DNA of 64,000 nt. Source: CAVORB01 sp963698495. GTDB taxonomy: Bacteria > Pseudomonadota > Gammaproteobacteria > Chromatiales > Chromatiaceae. The position numbers were made by a program, and so were the translations under genes. The notes beneath the pieces are model-generated. The model was not told the origin of the DNA. It searched no databases and saw nothing but the letters and a program-made list of their open reading frames with translations. The DNA lies in NCBI GenBank assembly GCA_963698495.1, contig CAVORB010000023.1, positions 62,001 to 126,000 of the forward strand, read 5' to 3'. Shown in pieces: positions 1-8,446 of the stretch. Within the stretch, counting starts at the first letter, position 1; each line of letters opens with the position of its first letter.

Positions 1-351
1 GCCGCAATACCAGTCGATGGTGCTCACGATCCCGATGTCGTCGAGCATCGGCGGACGCAGCCCCATGCAGATACGCCGGACCTCGCCGATGGTCTTGGAG
101 ACGCGCCCGACCAGGCAGGCGAACATCTCGTCCTCGGCGTCGCTCGCACGATCCCCCATCTGATGCCGCAAGCCGCTGATCGCGAACTGCACCGCACTCA
201 GGCACTGCCCGATCTCGTCGTGCAGGTCCGCGGCGATCTGCCGCCGCTCCTCCTCCTGCGCGGCGAGCAGCGTGCGGGTCAGCTCCTCGAGCTCATGCCC
301 CGAGCAATACTCCCCGAGCACGGCCGAAAAATTGGTTGGTTGTTCTCTCAT
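1..351 (-). CDS. Sensor histidine kinase, NarX/HisKA_3 type (3' part outside window)
   Basis: Reading leftwards from ATG at 351, the frame is open for 117 codons to the window edge, so the C-terminal part is missing. The translation contains the dimerisation and phospho-acceptor helix of the HisKA_3 family: EEERRQIAADLHDEIGQ, where the His of DLHDEIGQ is the phosphorylated residue. About 65 residues later comes the typical MGLRPPMLDDIG segment. A strong ribosome binding site (AAGGAG, seven bases upstream) fixes the start. In this family the N-terminal sensor domain is usually long. Here the kinase core starts after only about 35 residues, so this is either a short cytoplasmic kinase or one subunit of a split sensor. 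The ATP-binding HATPase domain and any response regulator would lie outside the window. Confidence 0.85.
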   Translation of the reverse strand, partial: MREQPTNFSAVLGEYCSGHELEELTRTLLAAQEEERRQIAADLHDEIGQCLSAVQFAISGLRHQMGDRASDAEDEMFACLVGRVSKTIGEVRRICMGLRPPMLDDIGIVSTIDWYCG

Positions 352-945
352 TCAGAGACTCCTTAACCACGCGAAATCGCCCGAAATCACCACGACAGGG
401 GCTTCGGTTAAGCCACCAACCCTCGCGAATCTGAATTATTTGCGGACGTGGAACCGTACGTCCTATTGTCATCTTGTAAACGGTGATTAACACCGCCGGC
501 ACCCTGTGGGAAATGCCCCATCTAGCGTGCCGTTTCGCAACACAAGCTTAAGGCTCGCTAAGCTCGCGTCAAGGCGCAATCCGTAGTTACCCGGAGGTTG
601 GATCTCCACCTTTCCGACAATACGCTTGCGCCTCTTTGGCAAATCCATGCGTATCAACGGGATGTGGTCGTTTCGATCGATGCCCTGGCGCGAGATGCCA
701 CCGGCGCGGCACGTCTTCCCCTCCGGTCGACTCGTGTTGCATGGGACTCAAACGCGCCGCTGGGTTTTTTAGCACATTACATGCCATGTCTCCCGACGCC
801 AGGACATCGCGGCGTGAGCGGCGGACCGGGCCGTTGGGATACGATCACGCGCGGCTCGACGTCAGGTCTGTCGCCGTGCGGTGACGGTGTTGCCCGATGC
901 GGCGGCCTGAACAGAAGGCGTTCCGCGGAAAGTCGGGGCAGCGCC
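352..945. other. Intergenic region without recognisable gene
   Basis: About 600 bases lie between the start of the histidine kinase and the remnants at 946-1949. Short open frames exist on both strands, but none has a family motif, a ribosome binding site or a plausible composition. The part near 430-490 is less GC-rich than its surroundings and probably holds the promoter of the histidine kinase, but no clear -35/-10 pair could be assigned. Confidence 0.4.
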
Positions 946-1342
946 CTACCCCGTTTTCGCGCCGATCAGGCCACTGAGCCATTGGGTCAGCTCGCCGTTG
1001 GTCTTGCTGCTGGCATTCGCCATCTCCCGGCGGGATACGAATCGCACCTCGCCTCCAGGCTCGACGATCGCGATCGCGGAATCCCGTTGTCCACGGGTGT
1101 CCGAAGCGACGAAATCCATGTTTCTGTCCCATTTCCGATGTCGACGTGCACCAGGACGAAGCGCTGGCGCCCGCGCAGGGCTGCCGAGCTGACCGTTCGC
1201 TGCACCCGCCTCGCGCAGCGCCTGGTCGAAATCGGCGCCGGATCCGCATGGCGATCGTACGTCCCTTCGGTCCCTGCGAGCAGGCGCCAAGCAGCGCGAG
1301 CAGGCAGAAAACCGCGAAACGGTAGAAGAGCTTGTTCGTCAT
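946..1342 (-). pseudogene. Degraded lipoprotein gene, possibly thioredoxin-like
   Basis: The frame starting at 1342 gives a good lipoprotein signal peptide (FAVFCLLALLGAC) and then degenerates into arginine-rich nonsense. Plausible protein sequence continues in the other two frames: FDQALREAG in one, RFVLVHVDIGNGTE in the next, and finally DSAIAIVEPGGEVRFVS to a stop at 946. The pieces resemble a small secreted thioredoxin-like protein, but no CxxC motif survives. At least two frameshifts are needed to join them. The start codon overlaps the stop of the upstream remnant (ATGA at 1339-1342), which suggests the two were once translationally coupled. The family assignment is a guess; the broken state is the better supported part. 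Confidence 0.5.
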
Positions 1343-1640
1343 GAAAACTGATCCTCGGGCAACGCAGCGTTCGGCGATCGATCGGCGCCGCTACCGCGCA
1401 GAAGATGGACCCCGATCAGCATGATCAAGGGCTGGAAGGGATCTCCAGCATCCGGGTCGCGGTTTCCGTCGCGCTCGAGCATGGCCCGCTGACCTGCCCG
1501 GTAGTTCCGGGTCCGCCACGCCCGGCGCGCGCGACCCGAAGCGGCCCTGAGCCAACCGATGAGGCGTGAATACGGCCGGCCATGGTAGAGCTCGATCGTG
1601 ACGTGCGGATGGACACCGGTAGCCAGACCGTAGTCAACAG
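1339..1640 (-). pseudogene. Remnant of an unknown coding sequence
   Basis: In the minus-strand frame ending with TGA at 1339-1341, about 95 codons read like protein (for example VTIELYHGRPYSRLIGWLRA and then DPFQPLIMLIGVHLL). There is no start codon because the 5' side runs directly into a transposase remnant. The stop overlaps the start codon of the next lipoprotein remnant by the ATGA arrangement typical of coupled genes. The most likely history is an ordinary gene whose 5' end was replaced or cut by an insertion sequence. The family is not recognised. Confidence 0.35.
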
Positions 1641-1654
1641 GTCGCCAAGCACAG

Positions 1655-1949
1655 CGCGTCGTCTTGCTGCTCGCGTTGGCGTTGATCTGATGGCTGGTGG
1701 TCCCAGGCTCACCGGGCCTCAGCGGTAGAGTCGGCTCGCGCGCGCCACTTCCAGCACTGCGAGGGAGAAGGCTTCGAGCGCCTTGCGGAAGCGCCGCCGG
1801 AAAGTGGTCGGCGTGTCTTGGTCAGGATGGCGCTTGCGCGCGATGTCACCGAACGCCAATGAATCGCAAGTCGCACGCTCGCAATCTTGGATGCGGCAGC
1901 TGAGGGCGGAATAGCCGTAAATCAGCAACGCAAACAACGCCGCTTTGTC
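1655..1949 (-). pseudogene. Transposase N-terminal remnant (IS1182/IS5-like, DUF772 type)
   Basis: The minus-strand translation contains ALFALLIYGYSALSCRI, CDSLAFGDIARKRHPDQDT and PTTFRRRFRKALE. This is the conserved N-terminal pattern of transposases with the DUF772/InsH-type domain, where the usual text is like LLLYGYSxGxxSSRxIER, DVAFRxIAxxxHPDHxT and TFRRRF. The frame stops at about 1719, and the family's next block (a KINANASK-like segment) appears in another frame near 1660-1690, so there is a frameshift. The DDE catalytic core is absent and no terminal inverted repeats were identified. This is a dead fragment. Confidence 0.6.
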
Positions 1950-2048
1950 GGTAGCGGGCGCTGCCCCCCGCGTGGACCTGCCCCAACTCACTCCCATCCA
2001 GCCCTTCGACCATCTCGCCCTAAACGGCGCGCCGGGAGCCCCAGGCTG

Positions 2049-2480
2049 CTAGGCCCCGTAGATCAGGCTCTCCAGCTCGTCGATCTTGGATTCGTGCTCG
2101 CTGATGACCGCCGCCACCACGTCCCCGATGGACACGAGACCAACCAGGCTGCCGCCTTCGAGAACCGGCAGATGACGAACGCGCATCTTGGTGACGGCCG
2201 ACATGCATTCGCCGATCGTCTGCTCGGGGGTTATACAAGTGGGGTCCCTCGCCATGATGTCGGCCACCCGCGTGTCCAGCGACGATCTCCCCTTGACGAT
2301 GACCTTGCGCGCGTAGTCGCGCTCCGAGATGATCCCGAGGACCCGCCCGCCTTCCGTGACCACGAGCGCACCGACATCCTTGTCGGCCATCACGGTCAGG
2401 GCCTCGCGCACCGAGGCCTGCGGCTCGATGGTCCAGACCTCCGCACCCTTGTTGTCGAGAATGTCCCGTACTGTCTTCAT
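2049..2480 (-). CDS. Two-CBS-domain protein
   Basis: The 143-residue protein consists almost entirely of a pair of CBS domains, a Bateman module that binds adenine nucleotides. The first runs from about residue 8 to 60 (VGALVVTEGGRVLGIISERD) and the second from about 75 to 130 (MRVRHLPVLEGGSLVGLVSIGD). Stand-alone proteins of this size are common in proteobacteria and are thought to act as energy sensors for partner proteins. The start at 2480 is preceded by GGAGGA at good spacing. A longer frame upstream is rich in Gly and Ala and has no such signal, so it was not used. The target of regulation is not evident from the neighbours. Confidence 0.9.
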   Translation of the reverse strand: MKTVRDILDNKGAEVWTIEPQASVREALTVMADKDVGALVVTEGGRVLGIISERDYARKVIVKGRSSLDTRVADIMARDPTCITPEQTIGECMSAVTKMRVRHLPVLEGGSLVGLVSIGDVVAAVISEHESKIDELESLIYGA

Positions 2481-2613
2481 GGCGTTGATTCCTCCGCTCG
2501 CAACCGAGCCAATCGCACTGGGATAAGCCCCCGCTGCACCCGCTCCGCAACCTCCACCGCTGCCGCCAAGCTCGCTGAGCGGCGGCCGTCGCCCCCGTGC
2601 GTACCGTCCCGCG

Positions 2614-3535
2614 TCATGGTGCCGGCTCCTCGCCGACAAGCATTGCCAGCAACGAAAGGGTATCGCCCACCTCCGCGTCGAGCTTCAGGGCCGCAAGCGC
2701 ATCCGCCCGGGTTCGACCACGGTTGACCAGTGCAATCGGGATGCCGAGCGACGCCGCCTCACGGCAGAAGCGGAAGCCCGAGTAGACGCTCAGGGACGAC
2801 CCCGCCACCAGCAGCGCATCGCACTGGCGCAGCCGCTGCAGGGCGCGCTCGACGCGCGGGCGCGGGACGTTCTCGCCGAAGAACACCACGCCCGGCTTCA
2901 GGACGCCGCCACAGCCGGGGCAGTCCGGAATCTGGAAACCATCCTCCAGACCCGGATCGACAACCGCGTCCCCGTCGGGCCGCGGATCGGTAGGCCGCGG
3001 CGACCATGTCCGGATTCAGCCCCGCGAGCAAGGTCTGCATGACCGAGCGCGGCATCCTCAGCCGGCAGTCGACACAGTCGACCCAGGCGAGCCGGCCGTG
3101 GAGATCGATCACCCGGCGTTGTCCCGCGCCCTGATGAAGACCATCGACGTTCTGGGTGACCAGCTGATGGACCAGGCCGCCCCGTTCCAGCGCCGCCAGC
3201 GCCAGGTGGGATGGATTGGGCCGCGCCGCGGCGATCAGGGGCCAGCCCACGAGACTGCGCGCCCAGTAGCGCCGACGCGCCCGCCCGCTGCGCAGGAACT
3301 CCTGATAGCGAACGGGCTGAGTCCGCTTCCAGCGGCCCTCGCCGTCGCGGTAGTCCGGGATTCCCGAGGCGGTGCTGCAGCCCGCGCCGGTCAGCACGAA
3401 CAATCGCCGGAGCCCCGACATCCAGTGCGCGAGCACGTCCGCCGCGGGCATCCCCCCGCATCCGGGTTGGTCGGCGCTTGTGATCGATGAGATGCCCATA
3501 GCCCGCAGTGAGCCCTTGTCTGTCGATTCAAGCAT
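2614..3535 (-). pseudogene. Sir2-family NAD-dependent deacylase (sirtuin), frameshifted
   Basis: The N-terminal two thirds carry the sirtuin NAD-binding motif TGAGCSTASGIPDYRD and the catalytic TQNVDGLHQGAG and DLHGRL segments, with a first zinc-site cysteine pair (CVDC). After residue MVAAAY, near position 2990, the protein continues in the next frame with the second zinc-site pair (CPGCGG) and FFGENVPR, and ends with the nucleotide-binding LLVAGSSLSVYSG and ALVNRGRTRAD blocks. One extra base explains the break. All family motifs are present once the frames are joined, so either the gene is recently inactivated or the base is an error. Motifs resemble the SIRT4-like class II group. The start is uncertain (3535, 3499 or 3451). 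Confidence 0.8.
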
Positions 3536-3809
3536 AACCCATCGCCGTAAGCCCGAACGCGCGCGATCCCGACCCGACGACAACAGAGCCGCAGCGCCGC
3601 TCTCCGACCTGGCCACACCCTTTTCTTTGGCAAAGCCCAGCTTTTCGGCTATGGTCACGGTCCGGTAACAATACCGACCGCCCTTCCCAAACGGGGCAGC
3701 GACGCGGCAAATAGGGAAATAGCCATGGCTCGGCGCGCTGTCCGAAGCCGTTACGAGGGCGACCTTTGAGCACATCGACTAACGAACGACCACGTCGGAG
3801 GTATCCTCA

Positions 3810-4781
3810 ATGAAGCTCAACCGCAGAAAGTTCCTGATCGGGGGCGCGGCATTCCTCACTTGCTCGCTCGCGATCCCCACCACCGCCCTCGCCGCAAAGC
3901 GCATGGTCTTCGGCGGCGGGCCCGCTGGCGGCACATTCCAGGTCGTCGCCAACTCCATCCAGACCTACGACCCGGTCAAGGCGTCCAAGGACTACACGGT
4001 CAAGGCCCAGTCATCCGCTGGATCGGTGGAAAACCTGCGCAAGGTCGACAGCGGCAAGATGCAGTTCGGAGTCGTCTACTCCGGGCATGTCTTTCTCGGC
4101 CGCGAGGGCCGCCTGAAGAACGACACCAACAAGTACGAGAACGTCCTGGCGGTGTCCTACCTGTACGGCGCGCCCGCTCAGCTGATTACCAAGAAGGGCT
4201 CCGGCATCAAGAGCACCAAGGACCTGGTGGGCAAGAAGGTCGGCGTGGGCAACGCGGGGTCGGGCGCCTTCGCCAACTGCGAGCTCTTCTTCACCCACAT
4301 GGGCGTATGGGACAAGATCGAGCGCAACGCCATGGGTTATAACGACGCGGCCGCGGCGTTCGGCAACAACCAGCTGGACGCCTTCTGGCTGTTCACCGCC
4401 TTCCCGAGCGGGGCCGTGATCATGGCGGCGCAGACCAACGACATCGAGCTGATCGACCTCGGCCAGGATGCGCTGGACAGCGGCTTCTACGAGAAATACC
4501 CCTATTTCTCGAAGCTCAAGGTCCCGGCCGGCACCTACAAAGGCGTGGACGAGGACGTGCCGTCCTTCCAGGACTCCGCCCTCTGGGTCGCCAACGCGGA
4601 CGTCCCGGCGGACGTGGTCTACGATCTGCTCTCCAAGATCTACACCGACGAGGGTCTCAAGTACATGGTCAGCCAGAAGAAGACCTTCAAGGAGATGAGC
4701 GTCGAGACCGGCATCAACGGCATCGTCACCCCGATGCATCCGGGCGCCGAAAAGTTTTGGAAGGAAAAAGGCCTGCTCTGA
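3810..4781 (+). CDS. TAXI-family TRAP transporter solute-binding protein
   Basis: The 323-residue protein begins with a twin-arginine-like signal (NRRKFLIGG followed by a hydrophobic stretch and an AxA site near residue 29), so it is exported to the periplasm. The mature start, FGGGPAGGTFQVVANSI, is the hallmark of TAXI solute-binding proteins, as are the later VGVGNAGSGAFANCELFF and LDAFWLFTAFPS regions. The protein would capture a small organic anion or amino acid and hand it to the fused permease encoded 163 bases downstream. Substrates of TAXI systems are poorly known; glutamate and related compounds have been proposed for some. The ribosome binding site is GGAGG, ten bases before the ATG. 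Confidence 0.93.
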   Translation: MKLNRRKFLIGGAAFLTCSLAIPTTALAAKRMVFGGGPAGGTFQVVANSIQTYDPVKASKDYTVKAQSSAGSVENLRKVDSGKMQFGVVYSGHVFLGREGRLKNDTNKYENVLAVSYLYGAPAQLITKKGSGIKSTKDLVGKKVGVGNAGSGAFANCELFFTHMGVWDKIERNAMGYNDAAAAFGNNQLDAFWLFTAFPSGAVIMAAQTNDIELIDLGQDALDSGFYEKYPYFSKLKVPAGTYKGVDEDVPSFQDSALWVANADVPADVVYDLLSKIYTDEGLKYMVSQKKTFKEMSVETGINGIVTPMHPGAEKFWKEKGLL

Positions 4782-4815
4782 TCCCCTGGGCTTCCAGGCC
4801 GACCCTCACGCAGGG

Positions 4816-4907
4816 ACGCGGAGAACGCCGAGGTACGATCCAGGTAGTCCCGCGAACAAGGCGCCGTGCGGCGCCCGCTGGACGCATGGTCTAGGCGCTC
4901 TCCGCGT
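4816..4907 (+). repeat. Imperfect inverted repeat between TRAP binding protein and permease
   Basis: ACGCGGAGAACGCC at 4816-4829 pairs with GGCGCTCTCCGCGT at 4894-4907 (13 of 14 bases). Inside the loop is a second, perfect hairpin, GGCGCCG-TG-CGGCGCC, at 4860-4875. Together they could form a long stable RNA structure in the mRNA between the two transporter genes. The ACGCGGAGA-type text resembles a repeat commonly dispersed between genes in many bacteria, so it may be a mobile intergenic repeat. A likely effect is protection of the binding-protein mRNA, giving more binding protein than permease. Confidence 0.6.
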
Positions 4908-4944
4908 CTCCGCGGTCATCCCCGCCGCCGTGGAGTGACAGCGC

Positions 4945-6672
4945 ATGTTCGAGAAGCTGAACAAAGCCGAGCAATGGGTCTTCGACATCCTGTCGCTCGC
5001 ACTCGTGCTCTTCTACTCCTACTCGGCGGTGCTCGAGCCCGCGGCGACCCAGTATCACCGCGGGATCTACGTCCTCATCACCTATGTCCTCGTGCTCCTG
5101 CTCTACCAGTCCAAGAGTTTTCCAGGCAGGGTACTGGACTATGTTCTGATCGTCGCTTCCGTCATCAGCATCGTCTACTGGATGGCGAATTTCGAGGTGA
5201 TCGCTTACCGGGCGGGCGCCGAGACCACCCTTGACAAGGGGATCGCCATCGTCGGCGTCCTGATCGGCATCGAGCTGGCGCGACGGGTGGTGGGCAGCGT
5301 GTTCGTCATTATCGGCGCCGTCATGCTGCTCTACGGCGTCTACGGCGAATACGCGCCGGAGATGATCTCCCACGCCGGGGACACCTTCCCGGATCTCTGC
5401 ACCAGCATCTTCTACAAGAGCGACGGCATCTTCGGCATCATGGCCAACGTACTGGCCACCTACATCATCCTGTTCGTCATCTTCGGCGCCTTCCTGGAGG
5501 CGAGCGGGGCCCAGCGCTTCTTCATCGACTTCCCGCTCGCCGCGGTCGGTCACCGAATCGGCGGCCCGGCCAAGGTGTCGGTCATCGCCAGCGGACTGTT
5601 CGGGTCGATCTCCGGCTCGGCCATCGCCAACACGGTCTCGACCGGCTCCTTCACCATCCCGATGATGAAGAAGGCGGGCTTCAAGCCCCACGTGGCCGGC
5701 GGCATCGAGCCCGCCGCCTCCATCGGCGGCATGTTCATGCCGCCGATCATGGGCGCCGGCGGCTTCATCATGGCGGAGCTCACGGGCGAGCCCTACTCCA
5801 CCATCATGCTGGTCGCCATCTTCCCGGCCCTGATGTACTTCTTCAGCGTCTACGTCATGGTCCACTACGAGGCCAAGCGCCACAACATCCGGGGCGAGAG
5901 GTCGGAGGTCAAGGCGTCGGAGATCTTCAAGCGGGAGTGGTTCTACATCCTGCCGCTGGTGAGCATCACCATCCTGATGCTGATGGGCTACTCGCCGGGC
6001 TATTCCGCCATCATCGGCATCGTCACCTGCATCGCGGTCAGCTGGTTCCGCAAGGAAACGCGCATCGGCCCCAGGCAGTTCCTGCTGGCATCCCGGGCCG
6101 GCGCCGTCAACAGCCTGAAGATCGGCGCCACGGTGGGCGTGATCGGCATCATCATCGGGGTGCTCACGTACAGCGGCTTGGTGCTTACCTTCGCCGACAT
6201 CGTCATCGAGCTGGCCGACGGCAAGCTGTGGCTGACCATTCTGCTCATCGCCCTCGCATCGCTGATTCTCGGCATGGGCGTGCCGGTGACGGCCGCCTAC
6301 CTGATCACCGCCGTGGTCGCGGTACCGGCCCTGACCGAGCTCGGCGTGAACCCGTTGGCCGCCCACATGATCGTCTACTGGCTGTCTCAGGACTCGAACA
6401 TCACGCCGCCGGTATGCATCGCCGCCTTCGCCGGGGCCACCATCGCCAAGGCCAACATGTGGAAAACGGCCTTCACCGCCTTCAAGTTCGCGAAGTTCCT
6501 CTATCTGGGGCCCTTCATCTTCGGCTATGTGCCGGCCTTTTCCCTCGACGGCAGTCCAACGGACATCGCCGTCGCCTTCGTGCTGATTCTGATTGGCACT
6601 TGGGGCTACTCCTGGCTGCTGAGCGGGATCTGGCTGAGCTGGTTCAAGAAGAAGGCGCCCGCGGCACGATGA
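4945..6672 (+). CDS. TRAP transporter fused permease (DctQ-DctM fusion)
   Basis: The 575-residue integral membrane protein has the layout of fused TRAP permeases that pair with TAXI binding proteins. The first about 170 residues hold four hydrophobic segments (DctQ-like). The rest holds about a dozen segments (DctM-like) with family landmarks such as GLFGSISGSAIANTVSTGSF, PAASIGGMFMPPIMGAGGF, GMGVPVTAAYLI and SQDSNITPPVCIAAFAGA. It drives substrate uptake with a sodium or proton gradient. The start at 4945 follows TGGAGTGACAGCGC. It lies downstream of the binding protein and upstream of a universal stress protein, so the three probably form one unit. Confidence 0.93.
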   Translation: MFEKLNKAEQWVFDILSLALVLFYSYSAVLEPAATQYHRGIYVLITYVLVLLLYQSKSFPGRVLDYVLIVASVISIVYWMANFEVIAYRAGAETTLDKGIAIVGVLIGIELARRVVGSVFVIIGAVMLLYGVYGEYAPEMISHAGDTFPDLCTSIFYKSDGIFGIMANVLATYIILFVIFGAFLEASGAQRFFIDFPLAAVGHRIGGPAKVSVIASGLFGSISGSAIANTVSTGSFTIPMMKKAGFKPHVAGGIEPAASIGGMFMPPIMGAGGFIMAELTGEPYSTIMLVAIFPALMYFFSVYVMVHYEAKRHNIRGERSEVKASEIFKREWFYILPLVSITILMLMGYSPGYSAIIGIVTCIAVSWFRKETRIGPRQFLLASRAGAVNSLKIGATVGVIGIIIGVLTYSGLVLTFADIVIELADGKLWLTILLIALASLILGMGVPVTAAYLITAVVAVPALTELGVNPLAAHMIVYWLSQDSNITPPVCIAAFAGATIAKANMWKTAFTAFKFAKFLYLGPFIFGYVPAFSLDGSPTDIAVAFVLILIGTWGYSWLLSGIWLSWFKKKAPAAR

Positions 6673-6754
6673 CGGCCGAGCAGCATAGGGTAGATCTCTC
6701 ACCTCAAAGACACGCGCCGGGCATGGCCCGGCACAAACCTGGGTGCGAAATGTC

Positions 6755-7291
6755 ATGACCGCGGATCGGACACTGCCACGCGTCGAGTTCAAGAAGATCC
6801 TCTACCTCACCGACCTCTCGGAAAGCGGCCGGCAAGCCTTCCCCCATGCGGCCAGCCTCGCCCATCACTACGGGGCGGAGCTCACGGTGTTTCACGTGGT
6901 CGAGCCCAGGGACTTCGAGAAGTACCTGGTCGGCTACATCAGCGAGCCCCTGTGGGACGAGATCAAGCAGGGCAGCCTGAAAGAGGCACGCGAGGCCCTG
7001 ATCGAGCGGAAACGCGACGATACCGAGATCCGCGACAACATCGATGCTCATTGCCAGGACGCTATGGCCGGCGAAAGCCGCCGCTACGTGAGCTACGACG
7101 TCGTGGTCGAGATGGGGGACGCGGTCGACAAGGTCCTGGAGAAGGCCGACAAGGAGAACTACGACCTGATCGTCGTCGGTCGGCACGGCCACGGTGCGCT
7201 CAAGGGCGCGCTGATCGGCGACACGGCCCTGCGGCTGGTGCGGCGCTGCACCAAGCCGGTTCTGGTGGTAGAGGTGCCGCCGAAGGAATAG
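6755..7291 (+). CDS. Universal stress protein (UspA family), linked to TRAP transporter
   Basis: The protein has about 178 residues and a single Usp domain: KKILYLTDLSESGRQAF at the N terminus, and the nucleotide-binding loop VVGRHGHGALKGALIGDTA near the C terminus, where GxxG-x9-G(S/T) is expected and GDT replaces GST. Its place after the TRAP genes resembles TeaD of the Halomonas ectoine TRAP system, a Usp that modulates transport, so a regulatory role on the preceding permease is plausible but inferred. A GTG at 6743 would add four residues; the ATG at 6755 was preferred because the domain begins soon after it. Confidence 0.88.
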   Translation: MTADRTLPRVEFKKILYLTDLSESGRQAFPHAASLAHHYGAELTVFHVVEPRDFEKYLVGYISEPLWDEIKQGSLKEAREALIERKRDDTEIRDNIDAHCQDAMAGESRRYVSYDVVVEMGDAVDKVLEKADKENYDLIVVGRHGHGALKGALIGDTALRLVRRCTKPVLVVEVPPKE

Positions 7292-7300
7292 CAGTAGGGA

Positions 7301-7381
7301 AGACGCCGATTATTGGCCATCCTGGCCAAAATCAGCACACATCCCTGTGCCGCGGGAGGCGCTGAATGGAATTGATCAGCG
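7301..7381. repeat. Dispersed intergenic repeat, copy A
   Basis: This copy is clearly similar to 8368-8441. They share GCCGAT-ATTGGCCATCCTGG, then ATCAGCAC, TGTGCCGCGG and finally TTGATCAGCG. Copy A contains a perfect hairpin TTGGCCA-TCC-TGGCCAA (7313-7329) just after the universal stress gene, and a looser CGCTGA/TCAGCG pair (7360-7381). Fourteen bases (CACATCCCTGTGCC, 7338-7351) recur exactly at 52101-52114. The hairpin may serve as a transcription end for the genes on its left. Confidence 0.65.
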
Positions 7382-7491
7382 TTTCCGAGCCTGCAAACCG
7401 CGGACTCTTCGCAGCGGCGCTGCCCCCGGACATGGTGTAGCCGGCGCCTGGCAGCGACCGCGGGATGCACCGCGCACGCCCCGACCCGCCA

Positions 7492-8262
7492 TCACCGCAG
7501 TTCGATCAGGAATTGCCCCGTCAATAGCGCGACCATCACCCACAACACCCGCCGTAGCCAGCGCCGGTAGGTGTCCGCATCCACCCGGTCCCTGATCCGC
7601 ATGCCGAGCAGCAACGCGGCGGCCGCGGCGGCCGCGAAGGGCAGCGTCGACCCCAGCAGCGGCGGTGTCAGCACGCCGGCCACGGAGAATGCACCGACCT
7701 GGGCCGTCTTCCCCGCGAGAAAGCACAGATTGAAGACCTGAACCATCGCCAGCTTCGACATCCCCACCTCGAGGGCGAAGATGATCAGCAGCGGCACCAT
7801 CACGTTGACCGTGCCCGCGGAGAAGCCCGCCGCGAGGCCGAACAACAGATAGGCCAGCCAGGGGTGCGCCCGTACCCAGTCCATCCGGATGGCGCCGAGT
7901 CGGTCGTTGAGCAGGTGCAGGAGGATGATGCCGGCGAGCAGCAACCGAAATGGGCCTGGGTCGACCCTGACCAGCAGCCAGGTGCCGGCGACCGCACCGA
8001 GGGGAATCATCAGCGCCAGCGGCCAGTAGCGGCCTATGGTCTCCGACCAGCGCCCGCCGCGCACAACGCTGATCAGGTTCACCGTGATGGTGGGCACCAG
8101 GGTGAGCAGGATGGCACTGCGCACATCGAAGGCGATGGCGAGCAGGGGCGTCGCCAGCATGGGAAAGCCGAGCCCCAGGATGCCATGGGCCAGGCCGGCG
8201 AACATAAAGATGCCGCAGACGGCCAGCCAGGCGTAAAGGCTCAGGTATTCGAGCTCCAACAA
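7492..8262 (-). CDS. Sulfite exporter TauE/SafE family permease
   Basis: The 256-residue membrane protein has about eight hydrophobic segments and the duplicated family signature near the start of each half: AGLAHGILGLGFPMLATPLL at the N terminus and FGLAAGFSAGTVNVMVPLL in the middle. Members move sulfite, sulfoacetate, thiosulfate or other small anions across the inner membrane. In a sulfur oxidiser, export or uptake of a sulfur oxyanion is an attractive guess, but the substrate cannot be read from sequence. The gene stands alone, bounded on both sides by copies of the same dispersed repeat and upstream by a 14-bp perfect palindrome. Confidence 0.88.
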   Translation of the reverse strand: MLELEYLSLYAWLAVCGIFMFAGLAHGILGLGFPMLATPLLAIAFDVRSAILLTLVPTITVNLISVVRGGRWSETIGRYWPLALMIPLGAVAGTWLLVRVDPGPFRLLLAGIILLHLLNDRLGAIRMDWVRAHPWLAYLLFGLAAGFSAGTVNVMVPLLIIFALEVGMSKLAMVQVFNLCFLAGKTAQVGAFSVAGVLTPPLLGSTLPFAAAAAAALLLGMRIRDRVDADTYRRWLRRVLWVMVALLTGQFLIELR

Positions 8263-8285
8263 CCGATTCCTCTAAGGAAATGCTC

Positions 8286-8316
8286 CATTTTCCACGGCTT
8301 GCAGCCGTGGAAAATG
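8286..8316. terminator. Perfect 14-bp hairpin, probable bidirectional terminator
   Basis: CATTTTCCACGGCT (8286-8299) and its exact complement (8303-8316) enclose a three-base loop. The stem core is GC-rich and each outer side is a run of T or A, so an RNA made in either direction ends in a stem followed by U residues. It lies between the start of the TauE gene and the end of the unknown gene at 8447-9514. It would stop transcripts of that gene before TauE. Confidence 0.65.
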
Positions 8317-8367
8317 CCGGACCATCCCTGGCCCGGACGGAAAACGCAATCAATCATTTTCCCAAGG

Positions 8368-8441
8368 AGATGCCGATGATTGGCCATCCTGGCCCAGATC
8401 AGCACGTCCGTGTGCCGCGGCGACGCTGAATTTGATCAGCG
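8368..8441. repeat. Dispersed intergenic repeat, copy B
   Basis: This is the second copy of the repeat at 7301-7381, in the same orientation, with about 80 percent identity by eye and small gaps near 8406 and 8430. The two copies flank the TauE gene as direct repeats about 1.07 kb apart. The palindromic part is less perfect here (TGGCCATCCTGGCCC). Confidence 0.65.
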
Positions 8442-8446
8442 CCTCT

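Noticed and set aside
598..1344. 248-codon plus-strand frame
   Set aside because: The translation lacks any motif and runs opposite the lipoprotein remnant, whose signal peptide is much more convincing.
1425..1712. 95-codon minus-strand frame
   Set aside because: It is out of frame with the more protein-like remnant in the same place and has repetitive Ser/Arg/Gly text.
4891..6792. 633-codon minus-strand frame opposite the TRAP permease
   Set aside because: It consists of Asp/Gly/His/Arg-rich text typical of antisense to a membrane protein gene. The plus-strand permease explains the DNA.
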